A stretch of 64,000 nt of DNA, taken from positions 58,064 through 122,063 of the forward strand of contig LLEY01000174.1 in the NCBI GenBank assembly GCA_001414485.1. The letters run 5' to 3'. The first letter of the stretch is position 1. Every line of letters begins with the position of its first letter. Both the position numbers and the translations under genes were made by a program. This document shows positions 1-9,489 of this stretch, piece after piece. The stretch is from Calycina herbarum. Its lineage: Eukaryota > Ascomycota > Leotiomycetes > Helotiales > Pezizellaceae. The notes below the pieces were generated by a model. It was not told the origin of the DNA, did not search any database, and worked only from the letters and a program-made list of their open reading frames with translations.

Positions 1-1
1 T

Positions 2-2062
2 GCTATGAGTTTTGTGGCCAAAGCATCACTCATGGCGAGCGTAATTCTGGCATTTCGCCAGCAAATGTGGGCAACGTTTCGCAGGAAAACACTTACTGTT
101 GACGCAATAGACTCCATCTTTGCTATCATGGAAGACCCTACTGTTGTGAAATGGGAAGCTTTCAAAAATGCTACAGTTGCAATGTTTCTAGCGTTCATAG
201 TTTGGTAGGTGTCCTTCTCTTTCTCCTGCCCCCAATATATGATCAGCCAGAAAGGCAACACGCAGAAATCATTCTGTGCTGTTCCACTTCGCAAGATAGG
301 AATTTGCTAACTGCTAATGCAGGATATCCCCTCTCACTGTAATCCTTACGCCAGGAACACTTACCGTTTTGCCCTCCATGATTACGAATATTACTACTTG
401 TCCTGCTGTCCGAACTTTGAATTTTACACCTGAATCAAGCTATGATTGGCGAGCTCCCGAAAAAATTGGAGGCCTTAATCAACTGTCTCTTTCGCTGTAC
501 AACACAACAACCGACGATCTGAGCTCCCCCTATCTCTTTGATTATTACACAGCACCTTCTGGGGATTTAGATTTGGCAGCTACTCTGAGTGCTTATACGC
601 AAAGTCCAGTCGCACAAAAGAATATATCTGTTCAAAGTTGTGGCGCTGGTTGGAATTGCTCATATGAGATCGCTTTTGTAGGTCCAGGTTATAAATGTGT
701 TGAATATGGAGGGGGAAACGACGGTAAGATCCTCAATAGATGCCCTTTCAATCCTTGGGCTCCCTTGAAAACAATATTCTAACTTCGTCCAGACGCACCA
801 ATTGAAACACGTGTTCTAATTCCAGAGGGAGGTTACAGTTATTTGGCACATGCTACACTAGGAGAATACTCAACGGTACAGATCGATTCGAGCCCGGGTG
901 GTGGTCATCCCAAGTCGCTCTCTCCATGGCCTAAGACTCTTGGATCATTCAGAACGGAACCAATTATCTGGGTTGGTTATTCTGTCCTCAAAGATGGCAA
1001 TGCCACTTTTCCTGCCAATTCATCAGATCCCCGTTGGGCCACAGCTTTCGATACCAAGATGTTCTCCTGTCTACATTACGAGACCAGTTACAATGTTACC
1101 TTCAACTACACCGCTGGAATACAAAAAACAACAGCCACGGACCGAAAGTTCATCTCGCCTATAATGAATACGGAATTTCTACGAGGGGTAGATGCCAACG
1201 ATGGTACGAGGGATAATATAACAGCCATACCAGCCTACGAGTATATTCTGCCCCAGAATGTAGCCAAGTATCGACTCACAGCTGCATATCACTCTCTTGG
1301 TCTCCAATTGCGGACGCGAATTAATGGGAGTCTCTCACTCCTGCCTACTGGTGGTGTTGCAAGATCGGAAACTCCAGCTACAAACACGAAACTCATTGAT
1401 GTCCGTCACTACCTACCGTAAGTTTATCTACTTTAGGCTAAGCCTGATTTTTTCTTGTGATAGTTCAAATAAGCGAGATCCCTTTTTGCGGCCTTCCTTC
1501 AACCGCAGAAGCTAACGTACTCGTTTCTAGAAACCCGGACCTGATAGATGGAATCCAATCTCTCTACGAAAACATGATCCTATCCCTTCTTTCCAATCCC
1601 CAACTCATGGTCGTAGCCTGGGCCGCACAACCCTGGAACCAAAGCGGAACACTCTCCGACGGCCCCTTATGGCCATGCAAAAAGTCCCGCAACCTAAACG
1701 TCTTCGACTACCGAGTCCGCGATCTCTGGCTCGTCTACGGCTCCTTCATATTCCTCGCTGCTATATCGATCATGTTTGGCTTGAAAGCTGTACAACAAAA
1801 TGCGGGTCATTTTAAGAAGAATCGGTTTTCTGCTATCGTGGCTGCGACGAGGGGACCGGAGCTGGATTCCGTGGCTTGGAGGACGAATGCTCATGGCAAA
1901 ATGCCGAGGGGTGTTGGGAAAACAAAGCTGGGGTATGGGATTGCGAGGCAGGGTGTGGGTGGACAGAGAGGGAGTTACATTGGGAGTGGGGTCGATGACG
2001 GGTTTGGAGAGATGTTTTATAGGAGTGAAATTGATAGGGAGGAGAGAGGGGTCATGAGATGA
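2..2062 (+). CDS. Fungal multi-spanning/ectodomain membrane protein, 5' partial
   Basis: I read four exons: 2-204 (5' end outside the window), 323-723, 793-1417 and 1531-2062, giving 586 residues in the window with frame kept across every junction. The introns (118, 69 and 113 bp) have GTAGGT or GTAAG donors and CTAAC-type branch sites close to the acceptor. The N-terminal part (SFVAKASLMASV... then KTLTVDAIDSIFAIMEDPT) leads into a membrane helix that spans the first intron (MFLAFIVW joined to ISPLTVIL). A long domain follows with many N-x-S/T sequons, which suggests an extracellular or lumenal location. A second helix lies near 1730-1785 (VYGSFIFLAAISIMFGL), followed by a basic, Gly-rich cytoplasmic-type tail. 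From memory, this layout matches a large ascomycete family often labelled 'formylmethionine deformylase-like'; I see no deformylase motif and would not assign an enzyme activity. There are no stops in the exons and base use is normal, so the gene looks intact right up to the transposon island. Confidence 0.85.
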
Positions 2063-2570
2063 TGAAATTATGTAATGTTTAGTTGAATTTCAATATGTTT
2101 CTTTTTGACCCCAAGTGGGATTTTAGCTGTGAATTCGTGGTTCAAGGTGGTTCAATGTTCATCGGTCGTGCATTCCCTTCTCGCTCTCACGATGTCAAAC
2201 TTGGGTAAGAGGGCCTTGACCTTGACTACCTTCATCTGAGGTCAAGCAAGGAAAGAATGGGCCCTATAACCTTAAGGGGGTTTGGGTTCCTTTTTTGGGG
2301 GGTGGTGTAAATGGTGCGCTGGTAACTTAAACCTCTGGTTTTTGAGCTCGCTTTTCTTCTAGACTTATTCGTGATCTCGAACGGTGGGGACTATTCCGGG
2401 TACCTGCTTGATTCCTCTGATGCTATGAGATGGTGCTTCGAAATTATACCTAGTCTCATGGAGAAGAGGAAAGAGCAACAGAGATCCCCGCTCGTTGTGA
2501 TTCCCTATTGTCTGTCTGCCCGCCTGTAAATACCTTTTTTTTGTTTGTATTCAAATAGTCTTTAGCCGCC
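2063..2570. other. Unique 3' flank between membrane-protein gene and island
   Basis: About 500 bp of ordinary base composition with CA and TG at normal frequency. It should hold the 3' UTR of the upstream gene (ATG-poor, with TATGTAATG shortly after the stop). I see no open frame of note and no repeat. TpA enrichment begins sharply at about 2571. Confidence 0.6.
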
Positions 2571-2683
2571 GGAAGGCGCTATGTAGACGCACTATATACA
2601 GAGTTTCTAAAAGTAGCTTATATACTCCTTATAAAGTAGCTATTACTAGCTCCTAATAATAGCTTAAGTATCTCCTTATATTC
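2571..2683. other. RIP-mutated DNA at left edge of island
   Basis: TpA-rich sequence starts here, just before the first recognisable LTR. It ends in TATTC (2679-2683), the left target-site duplication of G1a. With 5393-6264, 8908-9230 and 36886-36940 it forms the pre-insertion sequence of the island, which is itself RIP-mutated and so was probably an older repeat. No coding potential is visible. Confidence 0.5.
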
Positions 2684-2995
2684 TGTAACGGCACGAAACG
2701 GATACTACTACAAAAGAGGCATATAGAAGTGCGTTCGATAGAATAACATACCCGAATACTAGGCTCTGATATGAAGGAAAAGACCAAATTGGTCCTTTCC
2801 TCAAGAGAGAGTAAGGGCATCTATATACAAGAGGGCCGGACAATAACAAAAGTCCGTGCCGATCCGGCTCTAACAATTCCGAAACCAAACCTGTACCGTA
2901 ATCCTGTTCCGTAACCATCTGTGCCGTACCATACTCGGCACGTATTCTTGGCTGTTCTGATAGCTCGGCAATTCCATCAATAGCTGGCTATCATA
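2684..2995 (-). repeat. G1a 3' LTR, weakly mutated
   Basis: 312 bp, TGTAACGG...CTATCATA on the plus strand. This is the best-preserved G1 LTR: many CA and TG dinucleotides remain, and an 80-codon frame is open by chance on the minus strand (2676-2918). It works as the reference for recognising the heavily mutated LTRs at 5093, 6265 and 8615. Confidence 0.88.
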
Positions 2996-3519
2996 TCCCC
3001 CTCCCTTGAAAAAGACTCGTCCTCGAGTCTTCGTATTGTCGGTGCGGTATCGGTGGGCGGTGTCTGTAGGCGGCAGTATTAGTAGCAGAAGGATTGTCGT
3101 ATAGAATGCGGTTTATTAAGCGAGGTGTTTAGCGAAAGGTAGGATACGAGTCGTAGCCGGCCTTGTTCGTAGATGTTGCCTGTATCGGGTGTTTCCTACT
3201 AAAAGCAAAGCATTCGCTAAAAGAGTATATAGTCTAATCCCTCGATTGTCTATATTAGAGGGGATTCAGATAGGAGTCGGAGGCGGAAAAGTCGGAATTC
3301 AGAAGTCGATATCGTAGAAGACAGTAATAACTCAGCTAAGAGGTCACTTATCCTTGTCTTTTGTCCTAGTAGATGGCGTACTTCTTTGATTTGTATCTGA
3401 TTCGTAACTGATTCGTATCCGATCTAAATTAGACTTCTGGAATCCGGCTAGAAGGTAAAAGAAAGTAAGGACTCCTTACCGAAGTAGGGAGTCGGAGGTG
3501 GGGTATTAGCTAGTTAAAT

Positions 3520-4290
3520 ATTATTACCGATAATTGTTATCTAATGCCTCGTTTTCCCACCGATTTAGAGTACTCTACGAGGACTTGGTTTTATCTTCCT
3601 TTTAAACAGTAGAAAAGGATTCGTATTCGAGTAGTAGAAGGTTTAGTATTATACTAGATAAGGATTAAAAGGTAGTCTTTTTAACTAAAGTAGTTATACC
3701 GACTAGCTTAGTTATATTAGCTATATATAACTTAGCGTTTTAGCGTTTTTCCTTATCTAAGGCTAGAAGATCTACTACTATTTCGACGAAGTTATAGTTC
3801 TAACGTCTCTTAAGTATAGCGGCTAAGTTTCGTAGCTATAGTATAATCTTTTCCTATATATAGAAGAACCGTTCTAACTCTAGTATCCCTCTAAGTATAG
3901 CTATACTTGAAAAGCAACCTCTGAAGTTAGTAAACGTTTCTCTAGTATAATCCTTTCTACCTATCTATAAGGCCTAGAAGGCGTTCTATATATCCTCTAT
4001 CTCGTATCTAGTTAAGAAATATAAATCTAAAAGTTTAGTTATATCTTAATAATTATAGAAAGTAATATAAATCGACCTAGACTTATATCTAGGCTTAAGG
4101 TAGTTCCTAGCATAGCTAGTAGTTGTTCTCTAGATAAGAGTCTTTTAAGTCGATATAGTATTATAATAATTAGCGTTTACTAGAAGTCTATCGTATACTA
4201 ATATCTTCTATTATTAGTAGGTAGGTAAGATACTATTATTTAAGAGTTTAATCCTTTCTATAATCTTACTTTTAGTAGTTTAGAGTAGGA
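3520..4290 (-). pseudogene. gag-like gene of G1a, RIP-inactivated
   Basis: This is the reverse-complement counterpart of the gag frame read in G1b (7330-8095). It is interrupted by many TAG/TAA codons. Only the alignment to G1b shows it is coding; no reverse transcriptase, integrase or protease motif occurs between here and the LTRs. Confidence 0.6.
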
Positions 4291-5092
4291 GGGGATTAGG
4301 AGTGCCTTCGAAGGCTAGGAGAGTAGTTTGCCGTCGAGGGAAGACATTAGAGATAGTAGTATCTCTTAAGCGAAAAGAGTCTCGCGTAGTACTTAGAGGC
4401 GAAAGAGGCTCGGGATCGGATTAGAAAGGTTAAGAATCTCTGATTTAATTCCTAAGTTCGCTTATAATTAATTCTAACTATACGAACCGATTATTATTAT
4501 CTTAAAGTTTTTCTTCTAAGCCTTATACTATATCTTATATCTCGTCTATATTAGAAAAGTCTCGGTTATCTTTAGGGTTTTAAGTAAGTTACTTTCCTTT
4601 CTAAGACCTTTTGTTTTAGACGTACGAGTATAGTTCGTAGACCTTTTAAAAGAGAGTCTACTATTCCTAGAAGGTTATTACTTAACGCTTTTAAGAAGCG
4701 GAGTATTAGAATTTAATATATTATATATTAATTCGAAAAAGAGAGAGTTAAGAGGTAGATTTAAGAGCCTTCTAGGTAACTATATATCGTCGACTATCTA
4801 TATCTTATATAGTAATCTCTATATAGAGAGGGTTATTAGAAGTCTTAGAAGTACTTAGCGTAGTCTACTACTATTAACGTAGAAACCGCCTACGATTTTA
4901 CTAGCTAACTATTTAGATACTAAACCTCGGTATTACTAGCTATTTAGATAGTCTCTAATTACCTAGCTATTTAAGGTTATTAATATACTAATCTAAATCT
5001 AGGCTAAATCGAATTCGAAGCAGATACGCTAGCGCGCTTAAGTAAGATATTATAATAGGCTGTTCTTAGTAGAGTTGAATTTAGTCTTTTAA

Positions 5093-5387
5093 TATAATAG
5101 TATAAAACAGATACTACTATAAAAGAGGTATATAGAAGTACGTTTAATAGAATAATATATCTAAATACTAGGCTTTAATATAAAGGAAAAGACTAAATTA
5201 GTCCTTTTCTTAAGAGAGAGTAAGAGTATCTATATATAAGAGAGCTAGATAATAATAAAAGTCTATACTAATCTAGCTCTAATAATTCTAAAACTAAACC
5301 TATACTATAATCCTATTCTATAACTATCTATACTATACTATACTCGGCACGTATTCTTAGTAATTCTATTAATAGCTAGCTATTATA
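5093..5387 (-). repeat. G1a 5' LTR, heavily mutated
   Basis: 295 bp aligned along its length with 2684-2995. It differs mainly by C-to-T and G-to-A changes in CpA/TpG context, with some short deletions. It is followed directly by the TSD TATTC at 5388-5392. Confidence 0.85.
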
Positions 5388-6264
5388 TATTCTCTCTATT
5401 CTATTACTATTAAGCTACTCTTTATATACTAAGAGACTTTTACTTATTATTAAATCTATATAACAGCTCTTTTAAAAGCTTAGTTAGTATAACCTTTATA
5501 TAAGTACTTAATAATAATTAACGTATATATATAGCGAACTAGCTAAATAAGCGAACTAGCTAACTGAAAATATATCTAAAATCGCGATTTTAATATTTAA
5601 ATATCTTTACGAATTATTAATTAAAAATTTCAAAATTAAACCTTTGATTTTATTACTATATAAATATAAAAGTTATAAAATATAAGACTAAGGCTAATTT
5701 ATATTAAAAAGTTATTAAAAGAAGAAGAAAAAAGATAAGATTATAAAAGTATTTTTAAGCGAATCGCTAAGTAAAATTATATAACGTCTGAAACTTAGAG
5801 TTCTAAATATATATATAGTAATAAAATCAAAGTTTTAATTTTAAAACTTTTAATTAATAGTTCGTAGTAATATTAAAATATTAAAATCGCGATTTAAGAT
5901 GTGTTTTCAGTTAGCTAGTTCGCTTATTTAGCTGGTTCGCTATATATATACGTTATCTCTATTTTATATACTATCTATAAATACTATTCTCTAATGTATT
6001 CTATATTATAGGCTCTTAGTTCTTTTAGATTAAGTTCTCTTACGCTTTAAATAGCTTTCTAGAGAGCTATTAGAGAGCGCTCTACTTATATACTATAATA
6101 TAAAGTAATACTTTATATATAAAAGAGAGTTATATACACTCGCCGCTAGTACTTCTATAAGAGAATAATAAGTCTTTTATTATAGCTCCTAAGTATCTAG
6201 AGAGTTATATATAACCGCTGCTTTTATAGTTACTTAAGATCTCTCTCTTCTCTAGTTATAAAGC
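5388..6264. other. Old RIP-mutated host sequence carrying a MITE
   Basis: Spacer between the two inverted G1 copies. It begins with the G1a TSD and ends with the G1b TSD (AAAGC, 6260-6264). Apart from the inverted-repeat element at 5521-5953 it is TpA-rich sequence with no open frame and no similarity I can see to other parts of the window. Confidence 0.5.
5521..5953. mobile_element. 433-bp foldback MITE with about 145-bp TIRs
   Basis: Left end ACGTATATATATAGCGAAC is mirrored by the right end ending GCTATATATATACGT. The match continues inward through the paired GCGAACTAGCTAA repeats and an AATCGCGATTT block to about 5665 on the left and 5812 on the right, with RIP-type mismatches. It is flanked by TA on both sides (5519-5520 and 5954-5955), consistent with a Tc1/mariner-superfamily target site. 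There is no transposase frame. The middle (5666-5811) is A-rich, with no family I recognise. Confidence 0.75.
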
Positions 6265-6553
6265 TATAATAGCTAGCTATTATAAAGTGCCGATTACTAA
6301 GAGGATATAATACGTACCGAGGGCACGGAACAGGATTATAGTATAGTTTTAGTTTCGGGATTATTAGAACCGGATTAGTATAGACTTTTATTATTATCTA
6401 GCTCTCTTATATATAGATACTCTTACTCTCTCTTAAGAAAAGAACTAATTTAGTCTTTTCCTTTATATTAGAGCCTAGTATTTAGATATATTATTCTATT
6501 AAACGTATTTCTATATACCTCTTTTATAGTAGTATCTGTTTTATACTATTATA
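6265..6553 (+). repeat. G1b 5' LTR
   Basis: 289 bp, starting TATAATAG and ending in TATTATA (a mutated GTTACA). The sequence after it (TTAAAAGAC...) is the primer-binding region; it is shared with G1c at 37225. Confidence 0.85.
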
Positions 6554-7329
6554 TTAAAAGACTAAATTCGACTACTAGAGACGGTCTATTATAATATCTT
6601 ACTTAAGCGTGCTAGTATACCTACTTCGAATTCGATTTAGCCTAGATTCGGATTAGTATATTAATAACCTTAAATAGCTAAGTAATTAGAGACTATCTAA
6701 ATAGCTAGTAATACCGAGGTTTAGTATCTAAATAGTTAGCTAGTAAAATCGTAGGCGGTTTCTACGTTAATAGTAGTAGACTACGCTAAGTACTTCTAAG
6801 ACTTCTAATAACCTTCTCTATATAGGGATTACTATATAAGATATAGATAGTCGACGATATATAGTTACCTAGAAGGCTCTTAAATCTACCTCTTAACTCT
6901 CTCTTTTTCGAATTAATATACGATATATTAAATTCTAATACTCTACTTCTTAAAAGCGTTAAGTAATAACTTTCTAGAGAAACTAGTAGAGCTCTATCTA
7001 AAAGGTCTACGAATTACACTCGTACGTCTAAAAACAAAAGGTCCTAGAAAGAAAAGGGCTCTGCTTAAAACTTTAAAGATAACCGAGACTTTTCTAATAT
7101 AAACGAGATACGAGGTATAGTATAAGACTTAGAATAAAAACTTTAAGATAATAATAATCGGTTCGTATAGTTAGAAAGGATAATAAGCGAACTCTAACTT
7201 ACTTCTATAAATCCACCGCGAATCGATCCCGAGCCTCTTTCGCTTCTAAGTACTACGCGAGACTCTTTTCGCTTAAGAGATACTACTATCTCTAATATCT
7301 TCCCTCGACGGCAAACTACTCTCCTAGCC

Positions 7330-8095
7330 TTCGAAGGCACTCCTAATCCCCTCCTACTCTAAACTACTAAAAGTAAGATTATAGAAAGGATTAAACTCTT
7401 AAATAATAGTATCTTACCTACCTACTAATAATAGAAGATATTAGTATACGATAGACTTCTAGTAAACGCTAATTATTATAATACTATATCGACTTAAAAG
7501 ACTCTTATCTAGAGAATAACTACTAGCTACGCTAGGAACTATCTTAAGCCTAGATACGAGTCTAAGTCGATTTATATTACTTTCTATAATTATTAAGATA
7601 TAATTAAACTTTTAGATTTATATTTCTTAACTAGATATAAGACAGAGGATATATAGAACGCCTTCTAGGCTTTGTAGATAGATAATACTAAAGGTAAAGA
7701 AACGTTTACTAACTTTAGAGATTACTTTTCAAGTATAGCTATACTTAGAGAATACTAGAGTTAGAACGATTCTTTTATATATAGAAGAAGATTACTCTAT
7801 AACTACGAAACTCGGCTACTATACTTAAGAGACGTTAGAATTACAACTTCGTTAAAATAGTAGTAGATCTTCTAGCCCTAGATAAGGAAAGACGCTAAAA
7901 CGCTAAGTTATATATAGCTAATACGACTAAGCTAGTCGGTATAACTACTTTAGTTAAAAAGACTACTTTTTAATCCTTATCTAGTATAATACTAAACCTC
8001 CTACTATCTAAACGCGAATCCTTTTCTACTAGACTAATAGGAAGATAAAACCAAGTTCTTATAAAGTACCTCGAATCGGTAGGAAAACGAGGTAT
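7330..8095 (+). pseudogene. gag-like gene of G1b, RIP-inactivated
   Basis: Stop-interrupted frames still spell a retrotransposon gag-like pattern: TYQQWKIL..YDRLLVNADYY..I near 7400, YLKPRYESKS near 7540, KETFTNFRDYFSS near 7700, VVDLLALDKERR near 7865, then NAKLYIANTTKLVGITTLVK up to about 7970. The order (tryptophan-rich start, mid-helical segment, basic end) matches gag polyproteins of fungal LTR elements in general. No zinc knuckle, protease or polymerase follows before the polypurine tract. Most stops are TAG/TAA where CAG, CAA or TGG would be expected. Confidence 0.65.
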
Positions 8096-8614
8096 TAAAT
8101 AACCTAATCTTAGATAATAATTATCAGTAATAATATTTAACCAGCCGATACCTCTTCGACTCCCTACTTCGGTAAGGAGTTCTTACTTTCTTTTACCTTC
8201 TAGCCGGATTCTAGAAGTCTAATTTAGATCGGATACGAATCAGTTACGAATCAGATATAAATCAAAGAAGTACGCTATCTACTAGGACAAAAGACAAGGA
8301 TAAGTAACCTCTTAGCTGAGTTATTACTATCTTCTACGATATCGACTTCTAAATTCCGACTTTTCCGCCTTCGACTTCTATCTAAATCCTCTCTAGATAA
8401 TCGAGGGATTAGACTAATACACTCTTTTAACGAATACTTTGCTTTTAGTAGGAAACACCCGATATAGGTAATATCTACGAATAAGGCCGGCTACGACTCG
8501 TATTCTATCTTTCGCTAAATACCTCGACTGTATTCTATATAATAATCCTTCTACTACCGATACTGCCTCGATAATACGAAGACTCGAGGACGAGTCTTTT
8601 TCAAGAGAGAGAGA

Positions 8615-8902
8615 CATAATAGCTAGCTATTATAAAGTGCCGATTGCTAAGAGAATATAATACGTACTAAGAGCACGGAATAGGATTATAGTATAGTTTT
8701 AGTTTTAGGATTATTAGAACCGGATCGGTATAGACTTCTATTATTATCCGGCTCTCTTATATATAGATACTCTTACTCTCTCTTAAGAAAAGACTAATTT
8801 AGTCTTTTCCTTCGTATTAGAGCCTAGTATTCGGATATATTATTCTATCGAACGTACTTCTATATACCTCTTTTATAGTAGTATCTGTTTTATACTATTA
8901 TA
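8615..8902 (+). repeat. G1b 3' LTR
   Basis: 288 bp, starts CATAATAG and ends TATTATA. It matches 6265-6553 along its full length and is followed by TSD AAAGC. Confidence 0.85.
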
Positions 8903-8907
8903 AAAGC

Positions 8908-9230
8908 TCTCTTTACTTTATATACTTCTGTTTATACTACCTAGACCTCTTCTTATTACTCTGTCTCTGTTACTAGAGGTTCTAAAGCCTCTAAACTAGT
9001 AATTCTCTTATATAAACGTTATATATAACTCGATCTTAAGTAGGAGTCTTTATAAGTTATATCTTTAACCTTATTTAAGAGTAGAGCTTATATATATCGA
9101 AAGAGAAGGAATTTATAAGTATATCTAGAGAGAAGGTCTTCTAGTTTCAAGTTAGGTTATATATAAGATTCGTTTTCTTAAAAAGCGGTAGTTAATACTA
9201 TTAGAGAGTATATAATAATTACTAGTAGCT
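8908..9230. other. Old RIP-mutated host sequence, continued
   Basis: Pre-insertion sequence between G1b and B2. It ends with TAGCT (9226-9230), the left target-site duplication of B2; its continuation resumes at 36886. Nothing codes here. Confidence 0.5.
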
Positions 9231-9236
9231 TATAAC

Positions 9237-9468
9237 TGTTACGATCTATATCTAAAGGCAAAGATATAAGAGTATATATATATATATTCGAGAATTTAAA
9301 GCTACAGTTCTAAGAACGAGGGAATACGGAATATATACCCTACGAAAAAGAGGTATTTCTACTAACTATAAAGAGCCTTTAATCTCGTTATAAATCCGTC
9401 CAGGCGTTGCGGCTCTGACGGTCACGTATAGGACCGAGAATCACGTGTTACGGACCAGCGCTGTAATA
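9237..9468 (-). repeat. E 3' LTR
   Basis: 232 bp, TGTTACGATC...GCTGTAATA on the plus strand. It contains TCACGTGTTACGG close to the outer end of U3 (around 9441). Confidence 0.88.
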
Positions 9469-9489
9469 TTACCCCCTCTTTTGGAAAAA

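Larger units (their letters stand above)
2684..5387 (-). mobile_element. G1a: 2.7-kb gag-only LTR retrotransposon, minus sense
   Basis: The element is bounded by LTRs at 2684-2995 and 5093-5387 and by a perfect 5-bp target-site duplication TATTC (2679-2683 and 5388-5392). The LTR starts TATGATAG and ends GTTACA in its own sense. A polypurine tract (GGGAGGGGGA on the minus strand) sits directly upstream of the 3' LTR at 2996-3005, fixing the sense strand as minus. The interior of about 2.1 kb holds only a gag-like frame; there is no room for pol. It is 2704 bp long, the same order as G1b (2638) and G1c (2789 after removing its insert). The outer LTR and the next 300 bp are much less mutated than the rest. 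Confidence 0.88.
6265..8902 (+). mobile_element. G1b: gag-only LTR retrotransposon, plus sense
   Basis: LTRs are at 6265-6553 and 8615-8902, with a perfect TSD AAAGC (6260-6264 and 8903-8907). A polypurine tract (AAGAGAGAGAGA) lies just before the 3' LTR. The whole copy is the inverted counterpart of G1a, so 2684-8902 forms a very large imperfect palindrome with an 877-bp spacer. The different TSDs show two independent insertions, not a duplication with inversion. Confidence 0.88.

Noticed and set aside
2676..2918. 80-codon open frame on the minus strand
   Set aside because: It lies almost entirely inside the G1a 3' LTR and is open only because this LTR has escaped RIP; no counterpart is open in other copies.
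8414..8617. 67-codon open frame on the minus strand
   Set aside because: Antisense to the 3' part of G1b; not open in G1a or G1c and without protein features.
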